From Leptospira broomii serovar Hurstbridge str. 5399 (GTDB taxonomy: Bacteria; Spirochaetota; Leptospiria; Leptospirales; Leptospiraceae), in assembly GCF_000243715.2 (NCBI RefSeq), contig NZ_AHMO02000011.1, forward strand, positions 434,001 through 498,000: a stretch of 64,000 nt of DNA, written 5' to 3'. Positions 21,090 through 32,000 of this stretch are shown one piece after another. The notes under the pieces are model-generated. The model was not told the origin of the DNA and made no database searches. It was given only the letters and a program-made list of their open reading frames with translations. Every line of letters begins with the position of its first letter. The first letter of the stretch is position 1. The translations under genes and the position numbers were made by a program.

Positions 21090-21127
21090 GAATAAATCAC
21101 GGAAAGAAATCTTTCCGTGATTTATTC
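21090..21127 (-). promoter_or_regulatory. 17-bp perfect intercistronic hairpin (tatP-tatQM)
   Basis: Arms 21090-21106 and 21111-21127 are exact inverted repeats of 17 nt (starting GAATAAATCACGG) with a 4-nt loop, in the 98-bp gap between tatP and tatQM. On the minus-strand transcript no T-run follows, so it looks like an mRNA-stabilising or attenuating stem rather than a terminator. On the plus strand a T-rich tail does follow. Confidence 0.7.
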
Positions 21128-21158
21128 TTTATTTCTATTTTTTAAACTGAAAATTCGA

Positions 21159-22181
21159 TTATTCTAAATTATCGGAACATTCTGCAGCACCTGGCTCGGA
21201 TTTGCAACGAACGCCCTTCATTAATTTAAGAATCGCCGGGTGATATACTTTTTTATCGCGAAGTTTAATGCGAACTTCCCGAAATTTTTCAAAATAGCTA
21301 TTTGCAAGTTCTTTAGGTACTTCCAACCAAAACTTCGAGGGGATCTCCTGCTCGGCTCGTTTCGTGAGGGCAAGCATGGAGTCGAATTGGGCCGCTGCCC
21401 AGTTCCTGGAAGTATTTCCAAAATTCTCCGGAAAATCTTTTTGCCTAGCGACGATTTGAAAAGTAAGCTGACCGATCGGAAAGCGGACGATACCGCCGTT
21501 GGGGGAAATCCCCTTCATCAATTCCAGAGGTTTAATTCCTATCGCGGGAGAATAGCAGGCGTCCGCTCTTCCGTTATTGAAAATCCCGGCAAAGGTCGCT
21601 ATTTCAGCAGGTACCATGGAAGCCCCGACGATATCGACCATTGTGGTTGCCGCCTGATCGTAGGTCAAAGTTGCGATTTTCTTCCCGGCGAGATCCTTGA
21701 TGTCTTTTAGATTCTTGTCGCGAAGAAGAAGATATACCGCACCGCCCGGAAACATCGCCATAGTCTCATAATCGCCGTCCACATTCAATTTGCGCGCTTT
21801 AGGATTCGCTAATACTTCAATGGTTCTGTGTAAAAGATCGTAACTCGGCAAGGCTCCGATCGCTTCAATGGAACCGGACTGAGGAACATATCCTCTGACT
21901 CGGAGGGACGTTAAAAATGCCATGTGGCATTTTCCGGCCTTGAAGTCGCTATTAGCCACCACCTCGTCGGTATACGCCTTGAGATCCAAACGAATTCCCC
22001 AGGTTAATGCCTGCGCTTGGTATCTTTGCGCGGATTTAAATACATCCCCATGGGCGCCGGACGGATCAAACACGCACATAGTGCGATCCACCGCCTCTGC
22101 AGCGTCTATAGTGCGGATCCCGATCGGGTTTCCGAACGCGAATAATAGAGCGACCGAAACTAGATATTTTTTCATTTTCAT
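21159..22181 (-). CDS. TRAP transporter periplasmic solute-binding protein (TatP-like)
   Basis: The 340-residue protein has a Sec signal peptide (KKYLVSVALLFAFGNPIGIRT, likely cut near DAAEA) and no lipobox. The mature part begins MCVFDPSGAHGDVF and contains KAGKCHMAFLTSLRVRGY, GGAVYLLLRDKNLKDIKDLAGKKIA and FNNGRADACYSPAIG, recalling proteins annotated as putative solute-binding proteins beside TatT-type TRAP genes. A strong GGAGAAA before the ATG supports the start. It lies between the tatT-like lipoprotein gene (41 bp upstream) and tatQM, with a perfect hairpin after it. The ligand is unknown. Confidence 0.87.
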   Translation of the reverse strand: MKMKKYLVSVALLFAFGNPIGIRTIDAAEAVDRTMCVFDPSGAHGDVFKSAQRYQAQALTWGIRLDLKAYTDEVVANSDFKAGKCHMAFLTSLRVRGYVPQSGSIEAIGALPSYDLLHRTIEVLANPKARKLNVDGDYETMAMFPGGAVYLLLRDKNLKDIKDLAGKKIATLTYDQAATTMVDIVGASMVPAEIATFAGIFNNGRADACYSPAIGIKPLELMKGISPNGGIVRFPIGQLTFQIVARQKDFPENFGNTSRNWAAAQFDSMLALTKRAEQEIPSKFWLEVPKELANSYFEKFREVRIKLRDKKVYHPAILKLMKGVRCKSEPGAAECSDNLE

Positions 22182-22222
22182 TTTCTCCTGCCTTTCGAGG
22201 TTCCGCTTCGAATCACGAAAGT

Positions 22223-23224
22223 TTATAAGTCCTTTAGTAAATCATCATCTTCTTTATTATTCTTTTTTCTTCCGCCGGGAAAACTTCCGAAATGAATCGG
22301 ACCGCGATGTCCTGTTTCCTTGACCCAAATTTTATCGGATTCATGGCGGGAAAGGCTTTCCGCAAACGTCTCTAAAAGCCTATATTCTTTTTTAGCGGGA
22401 GAATGATGCACTGCCTTTGCATGATCTTGGATGAGTTTTTTCATCAGCTCGACGTTGCCCCGTCCGGCGACACCCTGAAGCTGGAACGCCCTGGCCAGTC
22501 GAACACCCGCTTGGTCTCCTAGTTTTACCGCTTCATCCAAATGCTTGAACGGATCCTTTCCTTCCGGAGTGGCTCCCGGAACGGAAAGCCAGACCACGGC
22601 TTCGAAAGCCAAAGGAGTTCCCCACCATTTTTTCGCATCCAGACATTTGGAAGCCTGAGAGACGACCGAAGGAATTTCAGTCGTAATCCCGGCAAACCCC
22701 TGGGCGGCGCGGTCGTGTAAAATCGCGAGTAGACCGGAAGCCAGACCGACCATAAAATAAAACTGTTCTTCATCGTCCATGGATGGACATTTGCCCTTCC
22801 ATTCCCCGAAATATTGCAGAAACCGATTATAAGATTCCCCATACCGCTTTGCCGCAATCCCGTGATGGCGAATCTGCACGGCTTGGAAATCGGAAGCTTC
22901 TTCCCCTCGTCCCTTACGAACGGCGGCAAGATATAACAGTTCAGCCTCTTGTGCTTTTCGTTCGGCACAAATGCCGGCTCCCATCTGGGCCACCATTACC
23001 GGTAATTCCACGGAGGAGCCGACTCTCTCGAATGATGCGACCAACGGTCCTAACGCGGTTCCGCCGACGCAAACCGAATCCAGATCGTCGGAGGCTAATA
23101 AATAGGGGACCAAATTGTCCTGAGCATAGGAATTCAGGGTACGACCGGTTACCCTATATACGATGGAACAATTCAAAAGATTTATTGTAACAATCGTTAC
23201 AAAAAAGGTTGTCAGTTTATTCAT
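22223..23224 (-). CDS. TatT-like lipoprotein of a TPAT TRAP transporter
   Basis: From ATG at 23224 the product has 333 residues with a lipoprotein signal ending INLLNC (Cys19). A GTG 24 nt upstream is an alternative start. The body is helical and tetratricopeptide-like: LLYLAAVRKGRGEEA, YGESYNRFLQYF, FMVGLASGLLAILHDRA, LAFEAVVWLSV, KHLDEAVKLGDQAG, ARAFQLQGVAGRG. This matches the TatT component of TPR-associated TRAP transporters first defined in Treponema pallidum, where TatT binds the solute-binding protein TatP. The following tatP and tatQM genes complete the set. The C-terminus is strongly charged (KKNNKEDDD). Confidence 0.86.
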   Translation of the reverse strand: MNKLTTFFVTIVTINLLNCSIVYRVTGRTLNSYAQDNLVPYLLASDDLDSVCVGGTALGPLVASFERVGSSVELPVMVAQMGAGICAERKAQEAELLYLAAVRKGRGEEASDFQAVQIRHHGIAAKRYGESYNRFLQYFGEWKGKCPSMDDEEQFYFMVGLASGLLAILHDRAAQGFAGITTEIPSVVSQASKCLDAKKWWGTPLAFEAVVWLSVPGATPEGKDPFKHLDEAVKLGDQAGVRLARAFQLQGVAGRGNVELMKKLIQDHAKAVHHSPAKKEYRLLETFAESLSRHESDKIWVKETGHRGPIHFGSFPGGRKKNNKEDDDLLKDL

Positions 23225-23397
23225 AGGAGGCTGGAGAAGCTTTTCCACTTAAAGTTTGGCGAACTCTGGAAAAACTATTGAAAGGACAAAGTTACGTCCA
23301 ACTATTTTTTTTCTAATGATCGTTTTATTCTAAATTTAAATGTCGCCGGAGTAAATCGAACGAATGAAACGAATTAATCTGCAATTTTGCCGGATTT

Positions 23398-24999
23398 TTA
23401 GGCAACCGAAGAACTGGCACGAATCCTCTCTATCAATGCTATCGTATCCGCTTCCGGCTCCACTCCCAATTCTTTCTTCAAAATCTTTTTGAGATCTTCA
23501 AATTTACGCAGGGCTTCATTTTTCCGATCCAATTGTTGCAATGCCTCAAAATGATATCTCCATGCGCGCTCATCCAAATCATCCAAGCGAATCCAGCTTT
23601 CCGAATCCAAAAACAAGGCATCAAAATCACCCCTTTTTTGGGAGAATTCGCATAGAATCCTATATGTTTCGATCAGATTCTTGCGTAAATATTCCCGTTT
23701 AAGATCCGATTCGGGGAAATACAGATCGAATTCGAAAAAGTCCCCGCGGTAGTAATCTTGGGCCTTCTTAAAATTCTGAACTGCTTCCTCTTCTTTTTTG
23801 TTTCTAAGTAATCTATGAGCTTGTTCCAGTTCCCGCTCGAATTCTGAGAAGTCTGCGACCACGAGATCGGGGTGAAAATAAAGCCGGTCCTCAGCAAAAA
23901 CCAGAGCGTCCGGATTTCCCAAAATCTTGCGGAGACGGAATAGCAAAGCATGAAGGCTATTTAAGGCGTTCTTTTCCGACATTCCCGGCCAAAGATTCTC
24001 TAAAAGTTCTTCCTTATGAATTCCTTTTCCGTATCGAACGACTAGAAGTTTAATCAATTTAAGCAACTTCTTCTTACTCGAGTATTCGGAAGCGGAGATT
24101 TTTTTGCCGTCAAGCTCCAGCTCCAACGGACCCATAGCTTTTACTTTTAGAATCAGCTGGTTAGGAGCCTTTTTACGGCTCAACGGAGAAGGCCGCATCC
24201 CCCCTACTTCTTTCGAGCCTGATCCGGGGTCGAGTTTCTGTTCTAGAATTTTTTCAGACTGGGCGATACTTCCGTGCAACCATTTAGCTATCGATTCCTT
24301 AAATTCCAGCCGTACTTCCCTTTCCGATTTGTTCACGGTAAGAAAACTATCTACGGAGAACATTAGTACTAGAAAACTAAAATGCGAAGTATATGGAATC
24401 GGTAGGACATCCGTCGCCACTAGAATATCCAGAATCATTGATGTAAAAAATAGAATCAGACCGAATAAAAGGAACGGATTTCGAAAATGATTTCTAAGGA
24501 ATTGGTTCGTCACTTTGAACAAAGTCCAAAAGATCATCAACATTCCCGATAAGTATAGATACTGAACGATGATCGGTTGTTTCGTCTCGTAGATCACGAT
24601 TCCCAAATAAGGAAAACTTCTAGGGTGAGAAAGTTCGATCGTATACGCGTTCGGATCCGTTATTAAAATTCCGGAGAGAAGAAGGTTTAGGAAAATATAG
24701 AGGTAGGTAAAATCCCGACTGAATATCCTACGATAGCTGTTTACAAAAAGCACAAGGAAGGTTCCGAAAAAAGGAACCGCCGTGTTTTCCAATCTCTCCC
24801 AAAACAAAGCCTTTTCGATGCTTTCCGAATTAATTGTCTGAATAAAAAAGAATAAATAAGCTCCGTATGAAATTTGCAAAAAAGCAAAATGAAGCAAATA
24901 TACCTGCTTTCGGTTCCGAATGAAAAGAACCAAATTATGGACAGTTCGGTAAACTAATACCGTGACTACCAGATAGCAGGAGAGTTGATAGTACGTCAT
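23398..24999 (-). CDS. Membrane-embedded SARP-like transcriptional regulator
   Basis: The 533-residue protein has about seven transmembrane helices in residues 1-220, a linker to 280, a winged-helix domain with LWPGMSEKNALNSLHALLFRLRKILG-type architecture at about 285-365 (Trans_reg_C/SARP style), and a helical bacterial transcriptional activator domain (BTAD, TPR-like) at about 373-528. It would sense something at or in the membrane and bind DNA directly, without phosphorylation. A good AAAGGAAAG precedes the ATG. It lies 173 bp upstream of the TRAP operon in the same direction, which makes that operon a likely target; this is inference. Confidence 0.88.
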   Translation of the reverse strand: MTYYQLSCYLVVTVLVYRTVHNLVLFIRNRKQVYLLHFAFLQISYGAYLFFFIQTINSESIEKALFWERLENTAVPFFGTFLVLFVNSYRRIFSRDFTYLYIFLNLLLSGILITDPNAYTIELSHPRSFPYLGIVIYETKQPIIVQYLYLSGMLMIFWTLFKVTNQFLRNHFRNPFLLFGLILFFTSMILDILVATDVLPIPYTSHFSFLVLMFSVDSFLTVNKSEREVRLEFKESIAKWLHGSIAQSEKILEQKLDPGSGSKEVGGMRPSPLSRKKAPNQLILKVKAMGPLELELDGKKISASEYSSKKKLLKLIKLLVVRYGKGIHKEELLENLWPGMSEKNALNSLHALLFRLRKILGNPDALVFAEDRLYFHPDLVVADFSEFERELEQAHRLLRNKKEEEAVQNFKKAQDYYRGDFFEFDLYFPESDLKREYLRKNLIETYRILCEFSQKRGDFDALFLDSESWIRLDDLDERAWRYHFEALQQLDRKNEALRKFEDLKKILKKELGVEPEADTIALIERIRASSSVA

Positions 25000-25310
25000 G
25001 ATCGACTTTCCTTTCCTATCTCATAAGGATTACTGCAACCCATTTCCTAGAATACGACAAATTTTGTGAACAAATGCTCACAAAAATAAAATTCGTACGA
25101 ACTTGCTCGGATGCACAGGGTCCTCTCCCGATTAATCTCTCAGCAGTTACGAAAGTTTGCAGGCAACGAGAATAGAGGAAGATAGAATTCTAATCCAGCA
25201 CAAAGAATACGAAAATATTCTTTCGGGCAAAAAACCGGAGTTATTTTCCTCCGGCTTTTCGACTAAATGAACGGCGATTATTCCTTTCGAATTCAGCGCT
25301 ATCGAATTTT
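25000..25310. other. Intergenic region, no gene seen
   Basis: These 311 bp between the SARP-like gene and the large lipoprotein gene, both on the minus strand, hold a terminator near the lipoprotein stop (25231-25258) and presumably the promoter of the regulator. I see no convincing reading frame. Confidence 0.6.
25231..25258 (-). terminator. Terminator of the large-lipoprotein operon
   Basis: CCGGAG (25235-25240) pairs with CTCCGG (25249-25254) across an 8-nt loop. On the minus strand the hairpin is followed by TTTTTTG, a standard intrinsic terminator, 52 bp past the stop of the 1249-residue lipoprotein. Confidence 0.8.
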
Positions 25311-28300
25311 TTACGGGCAGACGATCAATGAGGCAGGATCGGTGACCGCTTGCCCAACAAAACGCATTCCTCCTAAAAGATACGGGTCGCTCGTCTGCGG
25401 CGTATTCAATGTAAAGAATTGCACTTTATCACTTGTTGCACTAATTGCACATGCCGTAGAAAGATTTAAGGGTGAAGAAGTAGCTGCAGGATTTCTAAGT
25501 TTCGGGAACGTGATCGTGGAAGGCATCGGTATCTCTTTCATGATGCTGTTTACCATAGGAACGATCAATGTAGTGACTAAGGGAGAAATGACTGCCTTGA
25601 CTCCTTCCGGATCCAATCCGAAAGGATTGTTTGTTGATCCTTCCAAAACTTCTACTGCATAATCCAAATTATTTGCAGGATCCAGGATTACCTGCAGCGC
25701 GTTTAGATTGGCTAAATTCGGATTGCCGGTCGGGTTAGAGAAGGTTTTAAAACGAAAATCAGCATCGGACGCAAAACTAATTCGAACGGTTCCCAAGGTC
25801 TGTTGAGATCCGGATGGACGCGTATCGGTTGAGCAATCGGCTAAATCGTCGCTCGATAATCCGGCACAAGAACTCGGTTTTATAGCGATAATCTGAAGTT
25901 GCATTTCCGTAAAATACAGGCGCATTTTAGGCACGCTTGTGGAAGTCATCGGTTTGAATTTCACATTCGGCGCAAGTATGGGAGACATGACCATATTAAT
26001 GTCGTCGTACGATTTTACCGGAGGTGCCAACTGGTTGGAAGAATTCAGACCTTGTAATTTAGTTCTTCCCGGAACTAATATCGTCACCAAGGGCGAAGCC
26101 TTCAAGAATGAGGTAGTCAGTGCAAACAAAGGATCGGATCCGGCAAACGAATTCATTCCGTTGATGAACTGCTGATTCAGTACGATATCGAGTCCTCTTC
26201 TTTTCCAGAGATGGAAGGCAGCCTGCGAAATCGTATCCGTGTGCATTGAGATTAGAAATCCGGGATTGCTAGCGGACTGAGTAAACTGATAACCTGAAGG
26301 CGGCGGATTAGCGGCGGTCCAAGCCCTCGTCGATACCATTCCGGATTTTCCCGATTGAGTGCGAAGTCCTGCAGCCGGACTATAACTGCTGGTAAACGCA
26401 AAATCAAGCGAGGTAACTAAGCCTTTATTCGTTCCGTCGTGCTTAATGATCGCATCCGTATTTAATTTAAATCTCACGTTTAACGGAAAATTACCCAGCG
26501 GTGCAGGCAAATAATCGGGAAGAGTAATCGTTACTCCGGTATCGCGCAAATCAGCTACAACCGAATTGAGAACATTCGGTGCGATCCTAGTTACGATGTC
26601 CTTTAACATGTACTGAGTGATAATTTGCTTCACGAGAGGGACAGTAGTTCCCGCCATATCTTGAATGGATTGGCTTCCTACGATAGCTGCAATGACCGTT
26701 CCAAATTGCTCGCTACCCCCCAAATAGGTCATCGGAGACGTCCACATAAAGTCGGATGTATCCTCGCCCGGATACAAGCCGGACATAGATAAATGGTTCG
26801 GGTTAGACCAAGGTAGAACGAAGAAATTATTAAGATTCGAAACTATATCGGCCGCACTCGGATTATCGGGGAAATACGAATCGTTAACGGTAAACGGAGT
26901 GCGGACGTTCATCGTAATCAGTCCGTCGCTTCCTACACTGAGAGTATTTCTTGCTCTTGCGGTAGCCAGTCTCGGCTTGGACAGTTGAACGTTTTGCCAA
27001 TCGTAGCCAGCCCCATTAAGCGCACCTTCGACCGCCGGATCCCAATTCAATTTTGCGGTTGTAGTAAAAATCAATTGAGCCCCCGGACCCATAAAGGTTC
27101 CGAACCAATCTTCAAAGCGAGAAACTACCAACAAATCCACCTCGACGTATCTGGATTTTAGGTCGAGCCCCAACCCCGGAGCTACCGCCCCCGCACCTGG
27201 ATTTACTTTTAAGTCGGCGACAACGTTACCTAGTTGAGTTCCGACACCTGCACTACATCCGTAAGTGGCATTATTGGATCCGCAACGAACCGCTCTAGGT
27301 AGACGCATGTCGGTGACATACACGTCCATATTCACTGCCGCGCTACCGTTTGCGATTCCTTGATTTGTAATATTCAATGTCGCACTATACTTGGAAAACG
27401 GTCCGGGTGATACTGCACTCACATCCCCGAAGGTTTTAAGGCAAGATATCCAACTAACCGCATTATCGATATCTACCGTATCGTCGCACATCGTTGAAAT
27501 CTTACCCTTGGGTCTTCCAAAGGGAGAAAAAGCCGTCGCAGTGTAGCCGTCATATTGTTTTACGTCGGTAGGATAATGACAGTAACTCCAAGCAGGCTCG
27601 TTCCAATGGGTGATCGCCTGACATTTAGCTGTGTTTCCAGATTGGCATGCATTGTAATCACTCCAATTCCAACTACTATTAGGGTGGAATGGAGGACCGT
27701 AATCGTTAGGCCCCCCGTTATCCGTGGGACCGCAGGAAGCGGGTCGGACCCAGCAATATCCTTTGCCCTCCGCTCCGGGCTTGGATCCAAAAACGGATAT
27801 ATAGGAATAATTTTGGAAATTAGATAAGTTTGCGTTCCCGGACATGAGTCCGTCCGGTTTCATGCAAGCCTCACCGATCGTCCATTGTCCGTTTTCATAA
27901 AATTGACGCTTAGGATAATTCGGTAATCCGAGAAGAAAGTCTTGGAAGGTTCTCGGAACACCCGTCGAATCTAAAACCTTGAACGCACCTGTCGTAAATT
28001 TCTGAATCGCCTTTCCTAAAAACGGAAGCATTTGTGCTTCGTCCATGATACCGTCAGCAACGTACGGAAGTAGATTATCAGGATTTTCTAATCTTCCGTA
28101 GTTAAAGCTGAAATATTTGCGAAACGTTTTTCCGTTCGTTGCCTTGATTTCGTAATAATAAGTGTTTCCTCCAACCGTCGGAGGAATCTGGGAAGTATCA
28201 AGAGTCAGGGTAATAGGAGAACTCATGGAGCAAGGAGGAGAATTGCAAATAGTTTGAGAATTCGTGGAACCTACCTTATTAAGCGTAATTCCCTGGATAT

Positions 28301-29060
28301 AATTATTTGCCACCACCGGATTTTGAAATGTAGAAGCTAATTGCAGCGCGGCGGATTGATCGAAGGTAATATCGTTATTACCGTTCAAAGTATACTGACT
28401 TCCCTGAGTGATTTTATTCGTTAAGCTATAATCGACTGCCGTTCTGAATTGAACGGAATAATCTTGGAGAGCGGTTCCTGAGATCGTCAACGCCGCAGAG
28501 GTGATCGCTAACGTATAATTTTCAGCCGGTCTAAATTCACGATAAGACTTGAACCGAAGTTTTTGGCTGCTCATCCAGTAAAACTCTCCGCCGGGATTCG
28601 GTCCTAAAAGCGGCCCGCTCGTTCCCACTATGGAAAAATTAGCCTGAGTAATCGTCTTATTCATCGGGTGAGAGAAACGGATTTCCAATTCCTTATAACG
28701 ATCCACATTGTCCAAAGAATTGATAAATAGAACCGCTTGCGGACTCGTTGCACCGAAATCCACGGGTAGCTGGGCTACACTATTATCTACGCTATTATAC
28801 GGCTGCAGATTCGGATCCGAGCCGGAGCCTTTTCCAAAGGAAAAGAAACCTATATCGAATATATCCGAAAAGTCCAGACTGCTCCCGTTCTTAGGTTTAC
28901 AAAAACCGAATGAAGCTACTATTACAAGCACGCAAATAAATCGAACGAAAAATTGATTAGCGCTTTTGCCCAAATTGAATGTCTTTCTATTCTTCATTTT
29001 CTTAATCGATCCTTGTTCGGTTTTTGGGAAAGTATTACGTTTGATTCGATTCGTATTCAT
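25311..29060 (-). CDS. Large lipoprotein with Ig-like domain, 1249 residues
   Basis: The N-terminus has a basic start, a hydrophobic stretch and the lipobox ASFGFC (Cys54; from the alternative start Met22 it would be Cys33). At about 110-205 is an SbsA/Big_5-like Ig fold (LEIRFSHPMNKTITQANFSIVG, LRFKSYREFRPAENYTLAI). A Cys- and Trp-rich section follows at about 395-560, then a long beta-rich region without recognised domains. It is probably surface or periplasmic. It starts 10 bp after the 1194-residue lipoprotein gene and ends in a strong terminator, so the two form an operon. GAGG before the ATG supports this start. I cannot name a function. Confidence 0.88.
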   Translation of the reverse strand: MNTNRIKRNTFPKTEQGSIKKMKNRKTFNLGKSANQFFVRFICVLVIVASFGFCKPKNGSSLDFSDIFDIGFFSFGKGSGSDPNLQPYNSVDNSVAQLPVDFGATSPQAVLFINSLDNVDRYKELEIRFSHPMNKTITQANFSIVGTSGPLLGPNPGGEFYWMSSQKLRFKSYREFRPAENYTLAITSAALTISGTALQDYSVQFRTAVDYSLTNKITQGSQYTLNGNNDITFDQSAALQLASTFQNPVVANNYIQGITLNKVGSTNSQTICNSPPCSMSSPITLTLDTSQIPPTVGGNTYYYEIKATNGKTFRKYFSFNYGRLENPDNLLPYVADGIMDEAQMLPFLGKAIQKFTTGAFKVLDSTGVPRTFQDFLLGLPNYPKRQFYENGQWTIGEACMKPDGLMSGNANLSNFQNYSYISVFGSKPGAEGKGYCWVRPASCGPTDNGGPNDYGPPFHPNSSWNWSDYNACQSGNTAKCQAITHWNEPAWSYCHYPTDVKQYDGYTATAFSPFGRPKGKISTMCDDTVDIDNAVSWISCLKTFGDVSAVSPGPFSKYSATLNITNQGIANGSAAVNMDVYVTDMRLPRAVRCGSNNATYGCSAGVGTQLGNVVADLKVNPGAGAVAPGLGLDLKSRYVEVDLLVVSRFEDWFGTFMGPGAQLIFTTTAKLNWDPAVEGALNGAGYDWQNVQLSKPRLATARARNTLSVGSDGLITMNVRTPFTVNDSYFPDNPSAADIVSNLNNFFVLPWSNPNHLSMSGLYPGEDTSDFMWTSPMTYLGGSEQFGTVIAAIVGSQSIQDMAGTTVPLVKQIITQYMLKDIVTRIAPNVLNSVVADLRDTGVTITLPDYLPAPLGNFPLNVRFKLNTDAIIKHDGTNKGLVTSLDFAFTSSYSPAAGLRTQSGKSGMVSTRAWTAANPPPSGYQFTQSASNPGFLISMHTDTISQAAFHLWKRRGLDIVLNQQFINGMNSFAGSDPLFALTTSFLKASPLVTILVPGRTKLQGLNSSNQLAPPVKSYDDINMVMSPILAPNVKFKPMTSTSVPKMRLYFTEMQLQIIAIKPSSCAGLSSDDLADCSTDTRPSGSQQTLGTVRISFASDADFRFKTFSNPTGNPNLANLNALQVILDPANNLDYAVEVLEGSTNNPFGLDPEGVKAVISPLVTTLIVPMVNSIMKEIPMPSTITFPKLRNPAATSSPLNLSTACAISATSDKVQFFTLNTPQTSDPYLLGGMRFVGQAVTDPASLIVCP

Positions 29061-29070
29061 TGTTCATGCC

Positions 29071-32000
29071 TCATCGAGTGAAGATCGTGGTAAATCGGTT
29101 CCAATAGGTATCCGAATTTTCGTCCTGATTAAATCTGTCATAGAAGGTAAAACCGCCCGGCATTTCCTTGCGACCGCCTGCCGCCATGTCGGCGAAAATT
29201 CCAGTTAACACTCCCATGGTATACAATAAGGAGCTAGGATCCTGTTGCGGAGTCTGAACCATATCGGATACGAGCAGGCGTTTAGTATCCGTAAAGATTG
29301 CCTTTAGCGGAAATGGAGTACTCATATCAGCTTCGAGGTAGGAATAAAATTCTCCGTTCTTGACGAGTCCCATCATAACACCGACAATGCTCCTTCCGTT
29401 TGGAGACGCGATATCGATTAGATCGGGAGTGTCTCCGCTTAGTAAATTCGATATGAGGTAATCCTGATTTCCGTCCGAATTGCGAAACAAGGAACCCAGA
29501 AGATTTAGAATACCTTGAATCTCCGTTGCACTTGGGACATTATCGATCACCATGTCGAGAGAGAAGTCGATAGTCGGAATCAAACTGTAGACGGATCCCG
29601 CTGAGAAATAATCGCGGAGGCGAACTGCCCAGGCCCCCACTTTATCCCAATCCGGATCATATACGTTGGATGATCTCGTTCCCGGATAGGCCGCCAACAT
29701 ATCGCGTACCGATTCCAAATACGTTTGTAAATTGTATTGGATCGCAGTAGGAGATTCGTTCGTAAGTTTTATTTCTCCTAACAGAGTAGCTAAAGATTGA
29801 AACGTGAGAACGGCGCCGGATGCTCTTTCCGGTCTTCCCATCTCGGCCATCATTTGCACAAACGTCGATAGAAGTTCCGTGCGAGACATTAAATTCAATA
29901 ATCCGTCCTGGTAGCGTCTGTCGTTTTCCGAAAGAATGGAGATAGGAGATCGAATAGGTTTTTGAGTGACCGGATCTAGATACCGAAATAAATATTCATC
30001 TGGACCAGCCGAATTACTTCGTACACTCGAATCCGAGTTCACGATTTTTACGACATCGATCTGTCTTCCGCCCGAGCTCGGCTCAGTATCCGTGATTCTT
30101 CCCAACAGAGGACGAGTTAAACTTCCGCTGAGACCCGTTAGAATTTGAAACGGATTTTTGCCGTGAACCGAATCCGCCTGATCGTCCAAAGTTTGCGCGA
30201 GAGCAACGATTAGCGGGAGCAAACGATTTCGTTGATCCCAGGAGGCATCGACCGAGCTTCCAAGAGTCGGATCGGAGGGTGACGAGGCCAATACACGAGT
30301 AGAAGTCAGGAAGGAAAGTCTTTCCATAACTGTGAAATTTGCCGCGATTACTTGTGGAATCACTCCGTAAGAAGAAGTCGGAGGATAGAAAATGCTATAG
30401 ACGCTCGTATCGCCTAAACTGTTAAATGTTAACGGACTGGAACCGGTCGTACCATAGTCCCATGCCTCCAAGTAAAACATGCTGTCTCCCGGAATATCGG
30501 AAAAATTCGCCTGAAGGACCGGAATACCCGGCTGCCTGAAATTAGGCTGAGTAGAAGACGCGCAACCGGGTTTTAGAAAAGTCTGTTTTACTCTCCAAAT
30601 ACCGTTGATTTTGTCAGTGCAGTTAGTTCCGTCCTGTAAGATCGGAGTCGCGCCCATTAGACCGTTCAATCCGTTCGCGATCAGAGTAACGTACGCGGCC
30701 ATTTTATACGGCACACCCGCACCCAAGGAAGCTCGAAGAGGAATGACTGCGACCATCCGCTTTTCATGCAAAAGCCATTGGAAATTCTTATAGAGAGCTT
30801 CTTCATCGGAACTCACGGCTCTTTGGGTTTGGTCGTCTTTCGCGATTTCCCAAACAGGAATGCTCCAGCCTTTCGCACCGGAAGCGTTAGTTCCTGAAGC
30901 GACAGGAGTAAAGGAGTTATTCGCGTAATTAGCGTTAGTTTCCATTCCTCCTGGCCCGACCCAGCGGCAAAGGCTAGTACTGTTACAAGCGCCGCTGGCA
31001 GTATTAGAGACTTTAATTCTATAGTCCGACGTGTTCCAACTTGATTTATAAATCAAGTCGACGCCGTTCGAATCTTTGTACATCTTTCCATCGATCGTGT
31101 AAATTGCGCCTGAGGCATCGGTTCTGTTCCGATTATAGTAGGGTCCACCTCCTGAAAGAAGAACATTCCTAATCAATTTCATAATGAACGGAATCGTTTT
31201 CGTATAAACGGTATCATTAGCCGACGGAAGTATGCTCGGATCTGGAGCCTCGAGTAAAGTTAATGTTGGCGTATTAATCGAAATCGTAAACGGTGAAGGA
31301 GTATTTGCATCTCCGTTTCTGAAAACGGCACCGTCCACCGAACTTTGATTCATAAATGATTTTATCCCGATGCTTCCCGTCATCGTCGATCCGAGCGAGT
31401 ATATGCTATCTCCTACGGTAAGAACACCGCCGGTCATAGGACCTCCGTTTACCGACCCGTTCGGTTCCAAGCGCATCATCGAGGTATCCGCAGGATTCTC
31501 CCACCGAAAACCGAACTTATCCGAAAGCGTTAATATGAACATGAGAGATTCAAGTGCGCTAACCGGACTACTATTAGTATCGTTAACCCTATCCCTCCCG
31601 AGAGCATCCATACGAATCAGTTCATGAAGTGAAAAATCCACACCGGATATGTTTCTAGAAAAATCAAAATTAGCCACATTCTGCGCCAATTTTAAAGAAA
31701 GAATAACGTTCGGATCCGAAGTGTAACTTCCGCCGAAAGAGAGCATGGGTCTCAGATAACGAAAGGCTTCGGTTAAAAGTATGGAAAATTCCGAAGGGTA
31801 AGTAGCGTCCGTGTAATCCGTCAAAGTCGGATCAGAATAGATCGAACCTCCCAACGTATAATATTTCTCCAAATTAATAATTAATTCCTTTAGGACGGTG
31901 TCCGAAGATTTAAAATCGCTGAAGCCCGCCCTTTGGTTAAACGAATTTCCGATGGAAGAAATAATCTGAATTAATTTTTGCTTCATTACTTTATCCGCAA

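Noticed and set aside
27555..27827. Overlapping reading frame within the 1249-residue lipoprotein gene
   Set aside because: No start signal, biased composition, fully inside a well-supported gene: a shadow frame.
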